This document shows positions 5,990 through 14,209 of a stretch of 64,000 nucleotides of DNA, one piece after another; within the stretch, counting starts at the first letter, position 1; each line of letters opens with the position of its first letter. Made by a program: the position numbers and the translations under genes. Source of the DNA: SOIA01 sp964348015 (GTDB taxonomy: Bacteria; Acidobacteriota; Aminicenantia; Aminicenantales; Aminicenantaceae); assembly GCA_964348015.1 (NCBI GenBank), contig CAYGBC010000037.1:1-64000 (forward strand). The letters run 5' to 3'. The notes beneath the pieces were generated by a model. That model was not told the DNA's origin. It made no database searches and worked only from the letters and a program-made list of their open reading frames with translations.

Positions 5990-6544
5990 TCAGGTTTTTG
6001 ATTTGGCTGCGTTTTTTTTACGTGGGGTCCGAATCAAAAACTTCTGTGTGTCTTCATCCATATCAATAAAATTATCCGCTTCATCGATCAGCTTTTGAGA
6101 GCTTGTTTTGCGGAATGCCAGGACTTCGACATAGCAGCCCAGAGCATGTTTCAGATGCTGGACCAGAGGAACAAAATCACCGTCACCGCTCACAAGCACG
6201 ATGGCGTCCAGCTTGGACGCGAGCTCTATGGTGTCCATGGCGATACCGATGTCCCAGTCGCCCTTCTTGGCTCCCCCAAGGAAAACTTGAAGATCCTTTG
6301 CCTTGACCTCATAACCCAAACCTTTCAAAGCATCAAAAAAATTCTCTTCATCCTTGACATCGGCTTTAATGACGTAGGCGATCGCCCGGATCAGCTGTCT
6401 TCCCCTGACTGCTTCCCTGAGGAGTATTTTGAAATTGACCTTGGATTTGTAGATGTTTCGGGCAGAGTAATACATATTCTGAACATCGACGAAAATTCCG
6501 ACTCGCTGGGGCTTGAAAAGGTCAGGATTTGATTTTTTACTCAT
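5990..6544 (-). CDS. NYN domain (LabA/DUF88 family) putative RNase
   Basis: A 184-residue protein of the PIN-like NYN superfamily. The first acidic motif is VGIFVDVQNMYYSARN (about residues 16-31), the middle one AMDTIELASKLDAIVLVSGD and the third SGDGDFVPLVQHLK, which together supply the conserved aspartates of a metal-dependent nuclease site. The C-terminus is a basic tail (PRKKNAAKSKT). NYN proteins are predicted RNA-processing or decay enzymes acting in the cytoplasm. GGGAG is ~10 bases upstream of the ATG at 6544. It is followed 77 bases upstream on the same strand by purM, with no functional link evident. Length fits the LabA/DUF88 single-domain form. Confidence 0.88.
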   Translation of the reverse strand: MSKKSNPDLFKPQRVGIFVDVQNMYYSARNIYKSKVNFKILLREAVRGRQLIRAIAYVIKADVKDEENFFDALKGLGYEVKAKDLQVFLGGAKKGDWDIGIAMDTIELASKLDAIVLVSGDGDFVPLVQHLKHALGCYVEVLAFRKTSSQKLIDEADNFIDMDEDTQKFLIRTPRKKNAAKSKT

Positions 6545-6621
6545 TGGCTATTTCTCCCTCTTAGGTGCATAGATAGTCTTTCTATGAATAACAGACAATT
6601 GGAAATGAACAATCAATATTC

Positions 6622-7626
6622 TTAGTCCTGCAGGACAACCTCATGAGCTCCCTCGATTACCTCTCCGATCGTCCAGGCTTTTTCTCCCGTTCCCTCGAAA
6701 AATTGAAGCGCACGACGGGCATTTTGAGGCCCGAGTATCAGGGCCATCCCCACGCCCATGTTGAAGGTCCGGAACATCTCCATGTCCTCTAAACGGCTTT
6801 TGTCTTGAATCTTCCGGAAGATTGCGGGAACAGGCCAGGAATCCTTCCGGATCTTCGCTCCCAATCCAGAGGGCAAAACCCTCGGGACATTCTCGATCAA
6901 TCCACCCCCCGTGATATGAGCCATGGCTTTGATCCGAATATTTTTTAGGATTTTCAGAATCGCCCCGGCATAAATGCGTGTCGGCCTCAACAATTCCAGG
7001 CCGAGCTTTCCTTTCAATTCTTCCTGGGTAAAAGCCTTGCGAACGAGAGAGAAACCGTTGCTGTGGAGTCCGCTGGAAGCCAGCCCGATTATTTTATCCC
7101 CCTTGCGGCAGAGGCGGCCGTCGATTATCTTCGCTCGGTCCACCACTCCCACACAGAAGCCTGCGAGGTCGAACCTGCCTTTTTCATACATTCCCGGAAG
7201 CTCGGCTGTCTCACCGCCGATAAGGGCGCATCCGGCTTCCTGACAGCCCTTCGTGATTCCTTTGATCAGTGCATAGAGTATTTTATCGTTCAATTTTCCG
7301 CAGGCGATATAATCGAGGAAAAAGAGCGGTTCGGCACCGGTCACCACAACATCATCCACGCACATGGCGACCAGGTCGATCCCGACCGTATCGTATCTGT
7401 CGAGCATCTCGGCAAGCAAAAGTTTGGTGCCGACTCCATCCGTGGCCGAGACGAGAACAGGCTGTTTGACCGATTTGAGACGGGGCATAAAAAGACCGCT
7501 GAAGCCGCCGATTTTTCCGAGGACTTCGGGGCGAACAGTCTTTTCCAGAAGGGGTTTTATCCTCTTGACGAAGGCATCCGCTTTGTCGATATCCACACCG
7601 GCTTTCTTATAGGTCAGGGACGTCAT
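6622..7626 (-). CDS. purM: Phosphoribosylformylglycinamidine cyclo-ligase (AIR synthetase)
   Basis: A full-length 334-residue PurM. It carries out the fifth step of de novo purine synthesis, ATP-dependent ring closure of FGAM to AIR. Visible family signatures are the glycine-rich VSATDGVGTKLLLAEML motif, the DDVVVTGAEPLFFLDYIA segment, ALIGGETAELPGMY, the SSGLHSNGFSLVRKAF loop and HITGGGLIENVPRVLP near the C-terminal domain, followed by MFRTFNMGVGMALI. It is cytoplasmic and acts as a homodimer in the family. The start at 7626 has no clear Shine-Dalgarno. No other pur genes are nearby, so the pathway is scattered in this genome. A decayed oxidoreductase lies just upstream. Confidence 0.97.
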   Translation of the reverse strand: MTSLTYKKAGVDIDKADAFVKRIKPLLEKTVRPEVLGKIGGFSGLFMPRLKSVKQPVLVSATDGVGTKLLLAEMLDRYDTVGIDLVAMCVDDVVVTGAEPLFFLDYIACGKLNDKILYALIKGITKGCQEAGCALIGGETAELPGMYEKGRFDLAGFCVGVVDRAKIIDGRLCRKGDKIIGLASSGLHSNGFSLVRKAFTQEELKGKLGLELLRPTRIYAGAILKILKNIRIKAMAHITGGGLIENVPRVLPSGLGAKIRKDSWPVPAIFRKIQDKSRLEDMEMFRTFNMGVGMALILGPQNARRALQFFEGTGEKAWTIGEVIEGAHEVVLQD

Positions 7627-7687
7627 ATTTTCTACTTTGAATTCAAGACACCTGATTTATATCACCGCTCCCCCCTCAAGTCAATCA

Positions 7688-7705
7688 CCTCAAAGCCTGA
7701 CCCCA
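7688..7705 (-). repeat. 18-base dispersed sequence, copy 2
   Basis: Minus-strand TGGGGTCAGGCTTTGAGG is identical to 1025-1042. It sits at the very end of the decayed oxidoreductase and supplies the stop codon of its second reading frame, as if an inserted element replaced the natural end of the gene. Confidence 0.4.
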
Positions 7706-7981
7706 CGGAGATGGGAGATCATACGGGGCACAGCCAGCGGGACGACATCCGGGAGCATGTGAGGCATCAGGTTATTCATCACTTTGGGCATCATGCGCGG
7801 AAGAAGCTTTGGAAACAGGATGGGGAACATCCGGCAGAGTGTTTCTGACCAAAGGCTTGAACAGGCTCAGCACCGCGGCAATATCATGACTGTACAGGAT
7901 TCTCTCCGTGCGGTTGAAATTGGCCCGTTCACCGAATGTGTCCTGTATCCACTTTTTATCTTTCTTCGTGAGTCTAGACAT
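7690..7981 (-). pseudogene. Internally deleted FAD-binding oxidoreductase remnant
   Basis: The frame starting at 7981 (AAGGAGAGG upstream) encodes an N-terminus, KKDKKWIQDTFGERANFN then YSHDIAAVLSLFKPLVRN, like that of FAD/FMN-dependent dehydrogenases of the glycolate oxidase/D-lactate dehydrogenase type. After ~45 codons the homology jumps: in the neighbouring frame the DNA encodes FPKLLPRMMPKVMNNLMPHM then LPDVVPLAVPRMISHL, a proline/methionine-rich pattern I associate with the C-termini of large fused FAD/Fe-S members. Everything between is missing, and the two halves are out of frame, so the protein is lost. Family assignment rests on recalled patterns and needs a search. Confidence 0.6.
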
Positions 7982-8148
7982 TATTCCTCTCCTTTGGGTG
8001 GAGTGATTTCCCTCGTGATTGAGAATTCAATCACTTATTATAATATTATTATTATATTATAATATATTAGATTTATAGATTCAAAGCAAACTTAAAAATT
8101 CCGGATCCAGTTTCACTCGGATCTGAGCGCTGGTCCCCTCCACTCCGG

Positions 8149-9267
8149 CTAGCTGGCGTGAAATTCCTGTCTTCTCAGAGTGGCCTTTTCGATCCTGCGT
8201 TCCTGGGGAGAGACGCCGATTCCCGGCGATTCGGGGACTTTTATGGTCCCTTTGCGGCTCACCTCCACCGGCGGTTCAATCAAATCTGTCTCGTAGTATC
8301 TCTTGCTCGCTGAAAGGTCGTTAGGAAATTTGAAATTGGGAAGAGTGGCCAGATGAATGTTATGCGCACGCCCTATTCCTGATTCCAGCATCCCGCCGCA
8401 CCACACCGGAATGCGCCTCTCCTTACAGAAATCATGGATCTTCCTTGACTCCACAATGCCCCCGACTCTTCCGACTTTGATGTTGATGATCCGGCAGCTT
8501 TCCATTTCATATGCTTTCCGGGCCGTTTCAGCCGAAATCACGCTTTCATCCAGGCAAAGAGGAGTTCTGATCTCCTTCTGGAGATGCCTGTGATCCCAGA
8601 GATCATCTGGCGGGAACGGCTGTTCAAGCATGAGCAGGTTGAACGCATCCAGGTTTTTCAGTATTTCCATGTCCGCGAGGCTGTAGGCGCCGTTGGCATC
8701 CGCTTGAAGAGGCACTTCCGGAAATCTCTTCCGCACCTCCTCTAATACATCGACATCCCATCCCGGTTTGATCTTGACCTTGATTCGCTGATACCCTTCT
8801 TCGATAAAAAACTGGATTCTGTCCAGAAGTTCGGAGACCGTGTCCTGGATGCCGATGCTCACGCCAGAGGGAATCTCCCGATTGACTCCTTCATACAGCT
8901 TCCAAAGAGGCTTTTCCTCTCTTTTCCCTCGAATATCCCAGAGAGCCAGCTCCAACCCTGCCTTTGCCATAGGATGTCCTCGATATTTTTTTGCCTCATC
9001 GTGGAATACATGAGGACAGGAAATCGATTTCTCCAGGACCAGCGGCACCAGAAAATCACTCAGAACACTCCAGGCCGTGGAAGTCGTCTCGTAGCTGTAA
9101 AGAGGACTCTTGCCCGCCACGACTTCCCCGTAGCCGCAGATATCCCCGCTGTGAGCTTTAACGAGGATGAATTCCCGCCCTTCCTCACGCCCAAAACTTG
9201 TCTCGAAGAAATGGACGTAGGGAAGCCTCAGAAGAAGGAGTTCCACCCTGTCAATTTTCCCTCTCAT
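8149..9267 (-). CDS. menC: o-Succinylbenzoate synthase / N-succinylamino acid racemase (enolase superfamily)
   Basis: A 372-residue member of the muconate-lactonising subgroup. The catalytic set is intact: the KxK pair K163/K165 in RIKVKIKPG, metal ligands D190 (QADANGAY), E215 (LLMLEQPFPP) and D240 (CLDES), and the second base K264 (NIKVGRVGG). The C-terminal WCGGMLESGIGRAHN is typical of the OSBS/NSAR group. These enzymes dehydrate SHCHC to o-succinylbenzoate for menaquinone, racemise N-succinyl amino acids, or do both. No other men genes are here, so NSAR activity is equally possible. The start at 9267 has no good ribosome-binding site. It is in the same direction as, and 85 bases after, the glycosyltransferase pair. 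Confidence 0.85.
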   Translation of the reverse strand: MRGKIDRVELLLLRLPYVHFFETSFGREEGREFILVKAHSGDICGYGEVVAGKSPLYSYETTSTAWSVLSDFLVPLVLEKSISCPHVFHDEAKKYRGHPMAKAGLELALWDIRGKREEKPLWKLYEGVNREIPSGVSIGIQDTVSELLDRIQFFIEEGYQRIKVKIKPGWDVDVLEEVRKRFPEVPLQADANGAYSLADMEILKNLDAFNLLMLEQPFPPDDLWDHRHLQKEIRTPLCLDESVISAETARKAYEMESCRIINIKVGRVGGIVESRKIHDFCKERRIPVWCGGMLESGIGRAHNIHLATLPNFKFPNDLSASKRYYETDLIEPPVEVSRKGTIKVPESPGIGVSPQERRIEKATLRRQEFHAS

Positions 9268-9352
9268 GGTTCACACTCAAGTTCAGGAGAATCAGATATG
9301 ACCTCGGCGTTCAGAAAGTCAGCCCTTTTGTTGACACCCAATCCTTTGGGTA

Positions 9353-10471
9353 TCAAGCCTGCTCGTGGAGCTTGATCCACTTCTTCAAGCCGAGGCTTTC
9401 ATACACTCTGATGATTTTTTCTGCCATGGCCTCCGATGAAAATTTCTTGTGAACGACTCGATACCCATTCTGCCCGAAACGGGCGGCCAGCTCCCTGTCG
9501 TTATAGAGTTTCAGGATGGCATTGGCTAAAGCCGTGGGATTCCGGGGAGAAACCAAAAAGCCGGTCTCCTTATGAATTACGACTTCGGGAATTCCTCCGA
9601 CTTTCGTCGCCACTACAGGAAGACTGCACGCCATGGCATCGAGAAGACTGCTTCCCATGCCTTCTAAATAAGAAGAGAGGACAAACACATCCAGAGAAGA
9701 CAGGATCTGGGGGACATCTTCTCTGAAGCCGAGGAAAAAGACAATGTCCTTGACACCGGATTCCTCGGCCTGCTTGGTCAACTCCATGTACAGGGGCCCG
9801 CTCCCGACGATAATGACTTTTATCTTGGAAGAATGCTCCTTCAGAGCTTTTGTGGCCTGGATCAAATACCGGTGTCCTTTATGGTCTGCAAGATGAGCCA
9901 CTATCCCGACCAGAAAGTCATCTTTGGCAAATGACAGTTCACGGCGGAGATAATCGCTGGACGCCGCTTCTTTGTAGGGAGTGAAATCAATCCCGGAAGG
10001 GATGACTTTAATGACTTTGGGGTCGATCCCTCCTTTAACCAGTACTTCTTTAACGCCTTTCGAAATGGCGATGATCGCATCAATATTCTTTTTATACTTT
10101 CGCCGGGAAAAATAATTCCTCTTAAGAGGAAAATCGACTCTCCTGGAAATCACGCGCAATGGGACCTTCGCTAAAGAAGCGGCCATAGACCCGACTGATA
10201 CAGAATGCGCATCGTGAAAATGGACCAGCATGCTTTTCGTTCGTTTCATGGCTCTGGCCAACCGAAAGACCGCACTCAAGTCGAATTCACTCTTGATCTT
10301 CACAGGAAAAACGGGAATTCCTTCTTCAGAGGCTTTCTGATGAAGCGGGCTTCCAGGCTGAACGGCATACACAAGCGGAAGGCCTCTTTGTTTGATGGCT
10401 CTGGCTAGGAGAAAGGACTGTCTCTGTCCCCCTCTCCATTCCCGGCCGGCATCAATATGGAAAAGGCTCAA
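9353..10471 (-). CDS. GT4-family glycosyltransferase
   Basis: A 372-residue GT-B enzyme. The N-terminal acceptor domain has the glycine-rich DAGREWRGGQRQSFLLARAI loop. The C-terminal nucleotide-sugar domain shows VGIVAHLADHKGHRYLIQA, VIIVGSGPLYMELTK and the EX7E-type LSSYLEGMGSSLLDAMACSL followed by PVVATKVGGIPEVV. It transfers a sugar from a nucleotide donor to a lipid-linked or LPS-type acceptor at the cytoplasmic membrane face. The start is TTG at 10471 with GGGAG ahead of it, inside the last 20 bases of the upstream GT2 gene, so the two are translationally coupled and probably act on the same glycan. The acceptor is unknown. Confidence 0.92.
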   Translation of the reverse strand: MSLFHIDAGREWRGGQRQSFLLARAIKQRGLPLVYAVQPGSPLHQKASEEGIPVFPVKIKSEFDLSAVFRLARAMKRTKSMLVHFHDAHSVSVGSMAASLAKVPLRVISRRVDFPLKRNYFSRRKYKKNIDAIIAISKGVKEVLVKGGIDPKVIKVIPSGIDFTPYKEAASSDYLRRELSFAKDDFLVGIVAHLADHKGHRYLIQATKALKEHSSKIKVIIVGSGPLYMELTKQAEESGVKDIVFFLGFREDVPQILSSLDVFVLSSYLEGMGSSLLDAMACSLPVVATKVGGIPEVVIHKETGFLVSPRNPTALANAILKLYNDRELAARFGQNGYRVVHKKFSSEAMAEKIIRVYESLGLKKWIKLHEQA

Positions 10472-11249
10472 TTCTCTCTCCCTTTTTCCATATTTCCCTC
10501 AACTTGGCATACCTCAAAAAGATCGCGTATCCATGAAGCACAGAGATCACAAACCCGGCATATCCATCCAGAAATCCGGCTCTCCAGAAAAGGGATTTCA
10601 TGAACCTGGAGAATGGCAGTAAGGTCAGATGGTACCATCTGCATTTTTTCCCCCTGGCGTAAAGCTTTTGGGCCCCAAGGTCGGAAAACATGTTGATCCG
10701 ATCCAAATGCTCTGAGATGTTCCGGTAAGTGAAATGATGGATCGGGCCCTTCAACTTCTTGATTTCTCCATCGATCATCAAAGACTCATGAACATACTCT
10801 CCTTCCCACCGCGCTCCTTCTTTTCGGAAGAGACGTAACTTTCGGTCAGGATACCATCCGGAATGACGGATCCACTTTCTCAGATAAAAAACCAGCCTGG
10901 GCATCGTGAAACCAGAGCAATCCGGCTCTTCTTTTTTGATCTCGAGGATCTCCTCGCGGAGCTCCGGAGAAATCCTTTCGTCCGCATCCAGGGAGAGGAT
11001 CCAGGGGAAAGACGCATGAGCATTGGCCCAGTTTTTCTGGTCTGCATAATCAGTCCATTTCCGCTGGTACACGCGACTGCCGTATTTTTTGGCAAGCTTG
11101 ACCGTACCGTCCGTGCTGTAACTGTCGACTACGATGATCTCGGAAACCAGCTCCTTCAGGCTTTTCAAAGCGGGCTCGAGCCTTTTTTCTTCGTTGTAGG
11201 TGATGATGACAGCCGAAATATCCACGGTCCCAATCTTAACACAATTCAT
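10452..11249 (-). CDS. GT2-family glycosyltransferase, LPS-core WaaE/KdtX-like
   Basis: A 265-residue GT-A enzyme. It has AVIITYNEEKRLEPALKSL at the start of the nucleotide-binding fold, EIIVVDSYSTDGTVKLAKKY, WILSLDADERISPELREEI with the DAD metal motif, and GWYPDRKLRLFRKEGARWEG followed by VHESLMIDGEIKKLKGPIHH, which are hallmarks of the WaaE/KdtX branch. The C-terminus is amphipathic or hydrophobic (LDGYAGFVISVLHGYAIFLR), fitting membrane association. It probably adds a sugar to lipid A-core or a similar surface glycan. ATG 11249 has no ribosome-binding site and touches a repeat element; a downstream GTG before the VDISAVIITYN segment is an alternative start. First gene of a two-gene glycosylation unit. 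Confidence 0.92.
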   Translation of the reverse strand: MNCVKIGTVDISAVIITYNEEKRLEPALKSLKELVSEIIVVDSYSTDGTVKLAKKYGSRVYQRKWTDYADQKNWANAHASFPWILSLDADERISPELREEILEIKKEEPDCSGFTMPRLVFYLRKWIRHSGWYPDRKLRLFRKEGARWEGEYVHESLMIDGEIKKLKGPIHHFTYRNISEHLDRINMFSDLGAQKLYARGKKCRWYHLTLLPFSRFMKSLFWRAGFLDGYAGFVISVLHGYAIFLRYAKLREIWKKGERIEPFPY

Positions 11250-11256
11250 TTAAAAA

Positions 11257-11584
11257 GGGGACAGGCGGCTTTTTCTTTCGGGGACTGTCCCTTCCAGTCC
11301 TTTTATAAGGGAAGATAGAGACTGTCCTCTTTTTTCAAAAGGAAAAGAAAAAAGTTGTTCTTGCTCAATAATTTCGTCACAGTGTAACAATGTCATTGCG
11401 AGCGAAGCGCGGCAATCCCATAAGGAGAGGATTAAAGGTGTCATTGCGAGCGAAGCGCGGCAATCCCATAAAAAGAAATGTATTTTACTCTATGAGATTG
11501 CCGCGCTTCGCTCGCAATGACACCACCCTCTTCGATAGATAATGCAAAAGTGTTGACAGATTATTGAACTCAATGCATGTCCCC
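11257..11584. repeat. Composite palindromic repeat (modules R2 + R1), copy A
   Basis: Bounded by GGGGACAGG (11257) and ATGTCCCC (ending 11584), nearly inverted ends. R2 occupies 11280-11338 (GGGACTGTCCC ... GACTGTCC). R1 has two direct units, TCATTGCGAGCGAAGCGCGG at 11393 and 11441, facing one inverted unit, CCGCGCTTCGCTCGCAATGA, at 11501-11520. It fills the whole space between the GT2 gene start and the downstream end of the dehydrogenase gene. Confidence 0.85.
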
Positions 11585-11587
11585 TAT

Positions 11588-12592
11588 TTAGAGAACAGCA
11601 TGGGGAGGAGGAAGATCTTTCATCACCACAACACCAGATGGTGCTTCCACGGCGCGAGGAATAGTGTTGATGGTCACAGCGACAGTCCCGATATCCCCGT
11701 GAACCCCCCCCATGATTTTCTGGTGGAGACGAGGCTCGCCTTCGATGATGATTTCGTCATACTCTTCATCCACAGCGGCGTTCGCACAGAACTCGAGAGA
11801 AATGACTTTATCACCGTTCTTTTTGCCAAAAGCGATGCTTGTCAATCCCACCACATCTCCTGGTTTGACTGTTCCAAGCGCAGTGTTAATCTCCTTGTTG
11901 TCTGTCACCGGCTCAGGAGGAAGCTCCACGGCCTCATCCAATTCCCAGCCGAGCCCGGCCGCAATCATGTTTATCGATTCCAGAAGCCCCACATGTCCTG
12001 TAATCACTCTATTCTCAATCTTGTCCCTGAATTCCTCCTGGGTTAAACCCGTACCGACTTTTGTCTGGAAGGGCACACGTCTCTTGGCTGAGTTCATCAT
12101 TCGCGTGACTTTCACGGATCGGACATTCAAGCAAGGAGCTGTGAGGATCAGCGGAAGTGTATCCATCAAAAAACCCGGGTTGATGCCTGTCCCGACAACA
12201 GTCATTCCATGATCCTGAGCCAGATCATTAATCTTTTGAGCCAGCTCGGGATGCCGCTTCCAGGGAAAAGAAAGCTCCTCACAGGTGGACACGACGTTCA
12301 AACCGGCCTCCACACACTGGGCGATCTGGGGGAAGATGCTTTCGAGATGTGAAGTCGTGGTGAGCACAACCGCATCCGCCTCAGCCCTTGAGAAAAGGGC
12401 AGCGGCGTCTTTGACGATCTCAATTCCCAATTTCTGCGGAGGATCCAGAACCTCTCCCAGATCCTTCCCGATAAGCTCCGGAGCGATATCCACCGCTCCA
12501 ACGATCTCAAAACTTTTTTTCTCGAGCAAAGCCTGAGCCGTTCTTCGGCCCATCACACCACATCCAAATATAATGACCTTGTATTTCTTCAT
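11588..12592 (-). CDS. DapB-like NAD(P)-dependent dehydrogenase, 2,4-diaminopentanoate dehydrogenase family
   Basis: A 334-residue Rossmann protein. VIIFGCGVMGRRTAQALLEK is the dinucleotide-binding loop, followed by IVGAVDIAPELIGKDLGEVL and DAVVLTTTSHLESIFPQIAQ. VVGTGINPGFLMDTLPLILT is characteristic of the 2,4-diaminopentanoate dehydrogenase (Ord) type dihydrodipicolinate-reductase-like proteins. In ornithine fermentation Ord oxidises 2,4-diaminopentanoate to 2-amino-4-oxopentanoate; the exact substrate here is not fixed by sequence. A class III aminotransferase lies 216 bases upstream on the same strand, so a pathway handling an amino-acid-derived ketone or amine is plausible. AAGGA lies seven bases from the start at 12592. 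Confidence 0.82.
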   Translation of the reverse strand: MKKYKVIIFGCGVMGRRTAQALLEKKSFEIVGAVDIAPELIGKDLGEVLDPPQKLGIEIVKDAAALFSRAEADAVVLTTTSHLESIFPQIAQCVEAGLNVVSTCEELSFPWKRHPELAQKINDLAQDHGMTVVGTGINPGFLMDTLPLILTAPCLNVRSVKVTRMMNSAKRRVPFQTKVGTGLTQEEFRDKIENRVITGHVGLLESINMIAAGLGWELDEAVELPPEPVTDNKEINTALGTVKPGDVVGLTSIAFGKKNGDKVISLEFCANAAVDEEYDEIIIEGEPRLHQKIMGGVHGDIGTVAVTINTIPRAVEAPSGVVVMKDLPPPHAVL

Positions 12593-12695
12593 CTCCCCAT
12601 CCTTCCCGTCAAATTAATATAAATACGGTAAAAAATATTACAATCTCTGTGCGGTCTGAAGCAATCCTTATCCCGCGAACCCCAGGGGAACCAGT

Positions 12696-12748
12696 CCCGT
12701 CGGTTCCCCCGTCAGATAAACCGACGGGTCCCCCTTCCGCTACGGGGG
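12696..12748. repeat. GC-rich double hairpin between aminotransferase and dehydrogenase
   Basis: CCCGTCGGTT (12696-12705) pairs perfectly with AACCGACGGG (12719-12728). CCCCC (12730-12734) pairs with GGGGG (12744-12748). The block is far more GC-rich than its surroundings. No T-run follows on either strand, so it is not a standard terminator. It may be a repetitive element, or an mRNA-stability hairpin tuning the ratio of the flanking genes. Confidence 0.6.
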
Positions 12749-12820
12749 CTAGAGGGCGGCATCCAGGCCCGCTTAATAAAGGATGCAACACGAATTATTC
12801 CGTTGATAATAGTAAAAAGG

Positions 12821-14209
12821 CTATTTGTAATGGCTCCATTTCTTGGCCACCCTTTCCACTGCATCCAGAGAGGCCTGGATTTCGTTTTCCGTATGAGCCC
12901 CTGAAACAGCACCGTACCCATGGAATATATTGAATCCTTCTTCGAGCATCGAGAGCTTAAATATCTTCTCCCTGAGCTCAAAATCACAGACCTCTGGATT
13001 CCACACCTGCTCGGGGGAGGAAACCCGATCGATCTTCTCCTTGAGAAACTGGACTCCCACGAGTGAGCTGTGCTCTGCAATGGAATCACCGTATCCTGTG
13101 CATTTAACGTTGAATCCATGCGCGGCGAATATCTCTTCGATTCCCTTCCGGGCTTTCTCTCCATGCTTCCCGATCCTGGGATAAAGTTCTGATTCATGTT
13201 CCTTCAAAAAGTTCAGATAAGTCAGCCCGGCCAGCATTGCCGCCGGATGAGCCGAAAAGGTTCCTCCTTCAAACTTCACTTTAAGATCGGAGGGCGCTTC
13301 GGGACCGCACAGCGCCATTACATCTTCTTTTCCGATCACTGCACTGACCGGCATGCCCCCCCCTATGGCTTTGCCGAGAACCGTCAGATCCGGAATAATG
13401 CCGTAGAGACTCTGAACTCCTCCCGCATGGAAACGGAATCCAGATACAACCTCATCGAATATCAGCAAAGAACCGTACTGCTGTGTGAGCTCCCGGGCTC
13501 TCCGGAGGTAATCTTCATGAGAGAAAATGAAACCCCCGGCGCCGATGAAGGGCTCGAGGATAAAACAGGCCGTCCTCTTTCCATGTTTTTTAAATTTGTC
13601 CTCAAGGTCCTGGATATCGTTAAACCGGGTTATCATGATCATGGTGTCGGTTCCGGTGGGGAGTCCCGCGGATTCTATGCGTGTCAATCCGCGATCATAG
13701 ACTGTAATTCCTCTCAAGACGTAGGGATGGGCTCCATGCCAGCCTCCCCCCACTTTCATCACCAATTCCCTTTTGGTGAAAGCTCTGGCCAGCATGACCG
13801 CATACATCGTTGCGAGTGTCCCGCTCGTAGTGAAACGGATCTTATCCGCTCTGAACTGTCTGAGAATCAGCTCTGCCAGATCCTTCTGGTGATCTCCTGG
13901 AAATCCTGTGGTTAAACCCTGGCTTTTTTGAAAAGAATCCTGGAGGGCTTTGACAATCACTTTGGGATTGTGCCCGAGGATATTGGCAAAATGGCCCTGC
14001 CAGAAATCGACATACATGTTCCCATCCGCATCCCAGACTCTGGAACCACTGCTCTGAACATCGTAGAAGGGAAATGGGTTGAACAACCGAAGGTTGTGAC
14101 TTCCTCCGGTGACCAAGTGCTGAGAAGCCTTTTTAAAAATCGCTTCTGATTTCTTATGCGTTTCTCTGTATCCCCGGATCAAATCATCCAGCAATCTCTT
14201 TTTATCCAT
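12821..14209 (-). CDS. Class III aminotransferase, glutamate-1-semialdehyde aminomutase-like
   Basis: About 462 residues, fold type I PLP enzyme. Signatures are SGSRVWDADGNMYVDFWQGH, FTTSGTLATMYAVMLARAF, GGGWHGAHPYVLRGI, LLIFDEVVSGFRFHAGG (cofactor aspartate) and LTVLGKAIGGGMPVSAVIG with the Schiff-base lysine. It is nearest to the GSAM-like branch. GSAM proper makes 5-aminolevulinate, but the partner here is a 2,4-diaminopentanoate-dehydrogenase-like enzyme and no haem genes are near, so a transaminase or aminomutase role in amino-acid metabolism is more likely. The ATG at 14209 is taken as start; a TTG at 14215 is also possible. A GC-rich hairpin lies between it and the next gene. Confidence 0.88.
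   Translation of the reverse strand: MDKKRLLDDLIRGYRETHKKSEAIFKKASQHLVTGGSHNLRLFNPFPFYDVQSSGSRVWDADGNMYVDFWQGHFANILGHNPKVIVKALQDSFQKSQGLTTGFPGDHQKDLAELILRQFRADKIRFTTSGTLATMYAVMLARAFTKRELVMKVGGGWHGAHPYVLRGITVYDRGLTRIESAGLPTGTDTMIMITRFNDIQDLEDKFKKHGKRTACFILEPFIGAGGFIFSHEDYLRRARELTQQYGSLLIFDEVVSGFRFHAGGVQSLYGIIPDLTVLGKAIGGGMPVSAVIGKEDVMALCGPEAPSDLKVKFEGGTFSAHPAAMLAGLTYLNFLKEHESELYPRIGKHGEKARKGIEEIFAAHGFNVKCTGYGDSIAEHSSLVGVQFLKEKIDRVSSPEQVWNPEVCDFELREKIFKLSMLEEGFNIFHGYGAVSGAHTENEIQASLDAVERVAKKWSHYK

Noticed and set aside
7063..7848. 261-codon plus-strand frame opposite purM
   Set aside because: It lies antisense to the clearly coding purM, has no domain or good ribosome-binding site, and its residues mirror the codon bias of the other strand.
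11393..11523. Possible CRISPR array from repeated 20-30 base units
   Set aside because: Only two direct units plus one inverted, no regular spacers, no cas genes; it belongs to the REP-like family.
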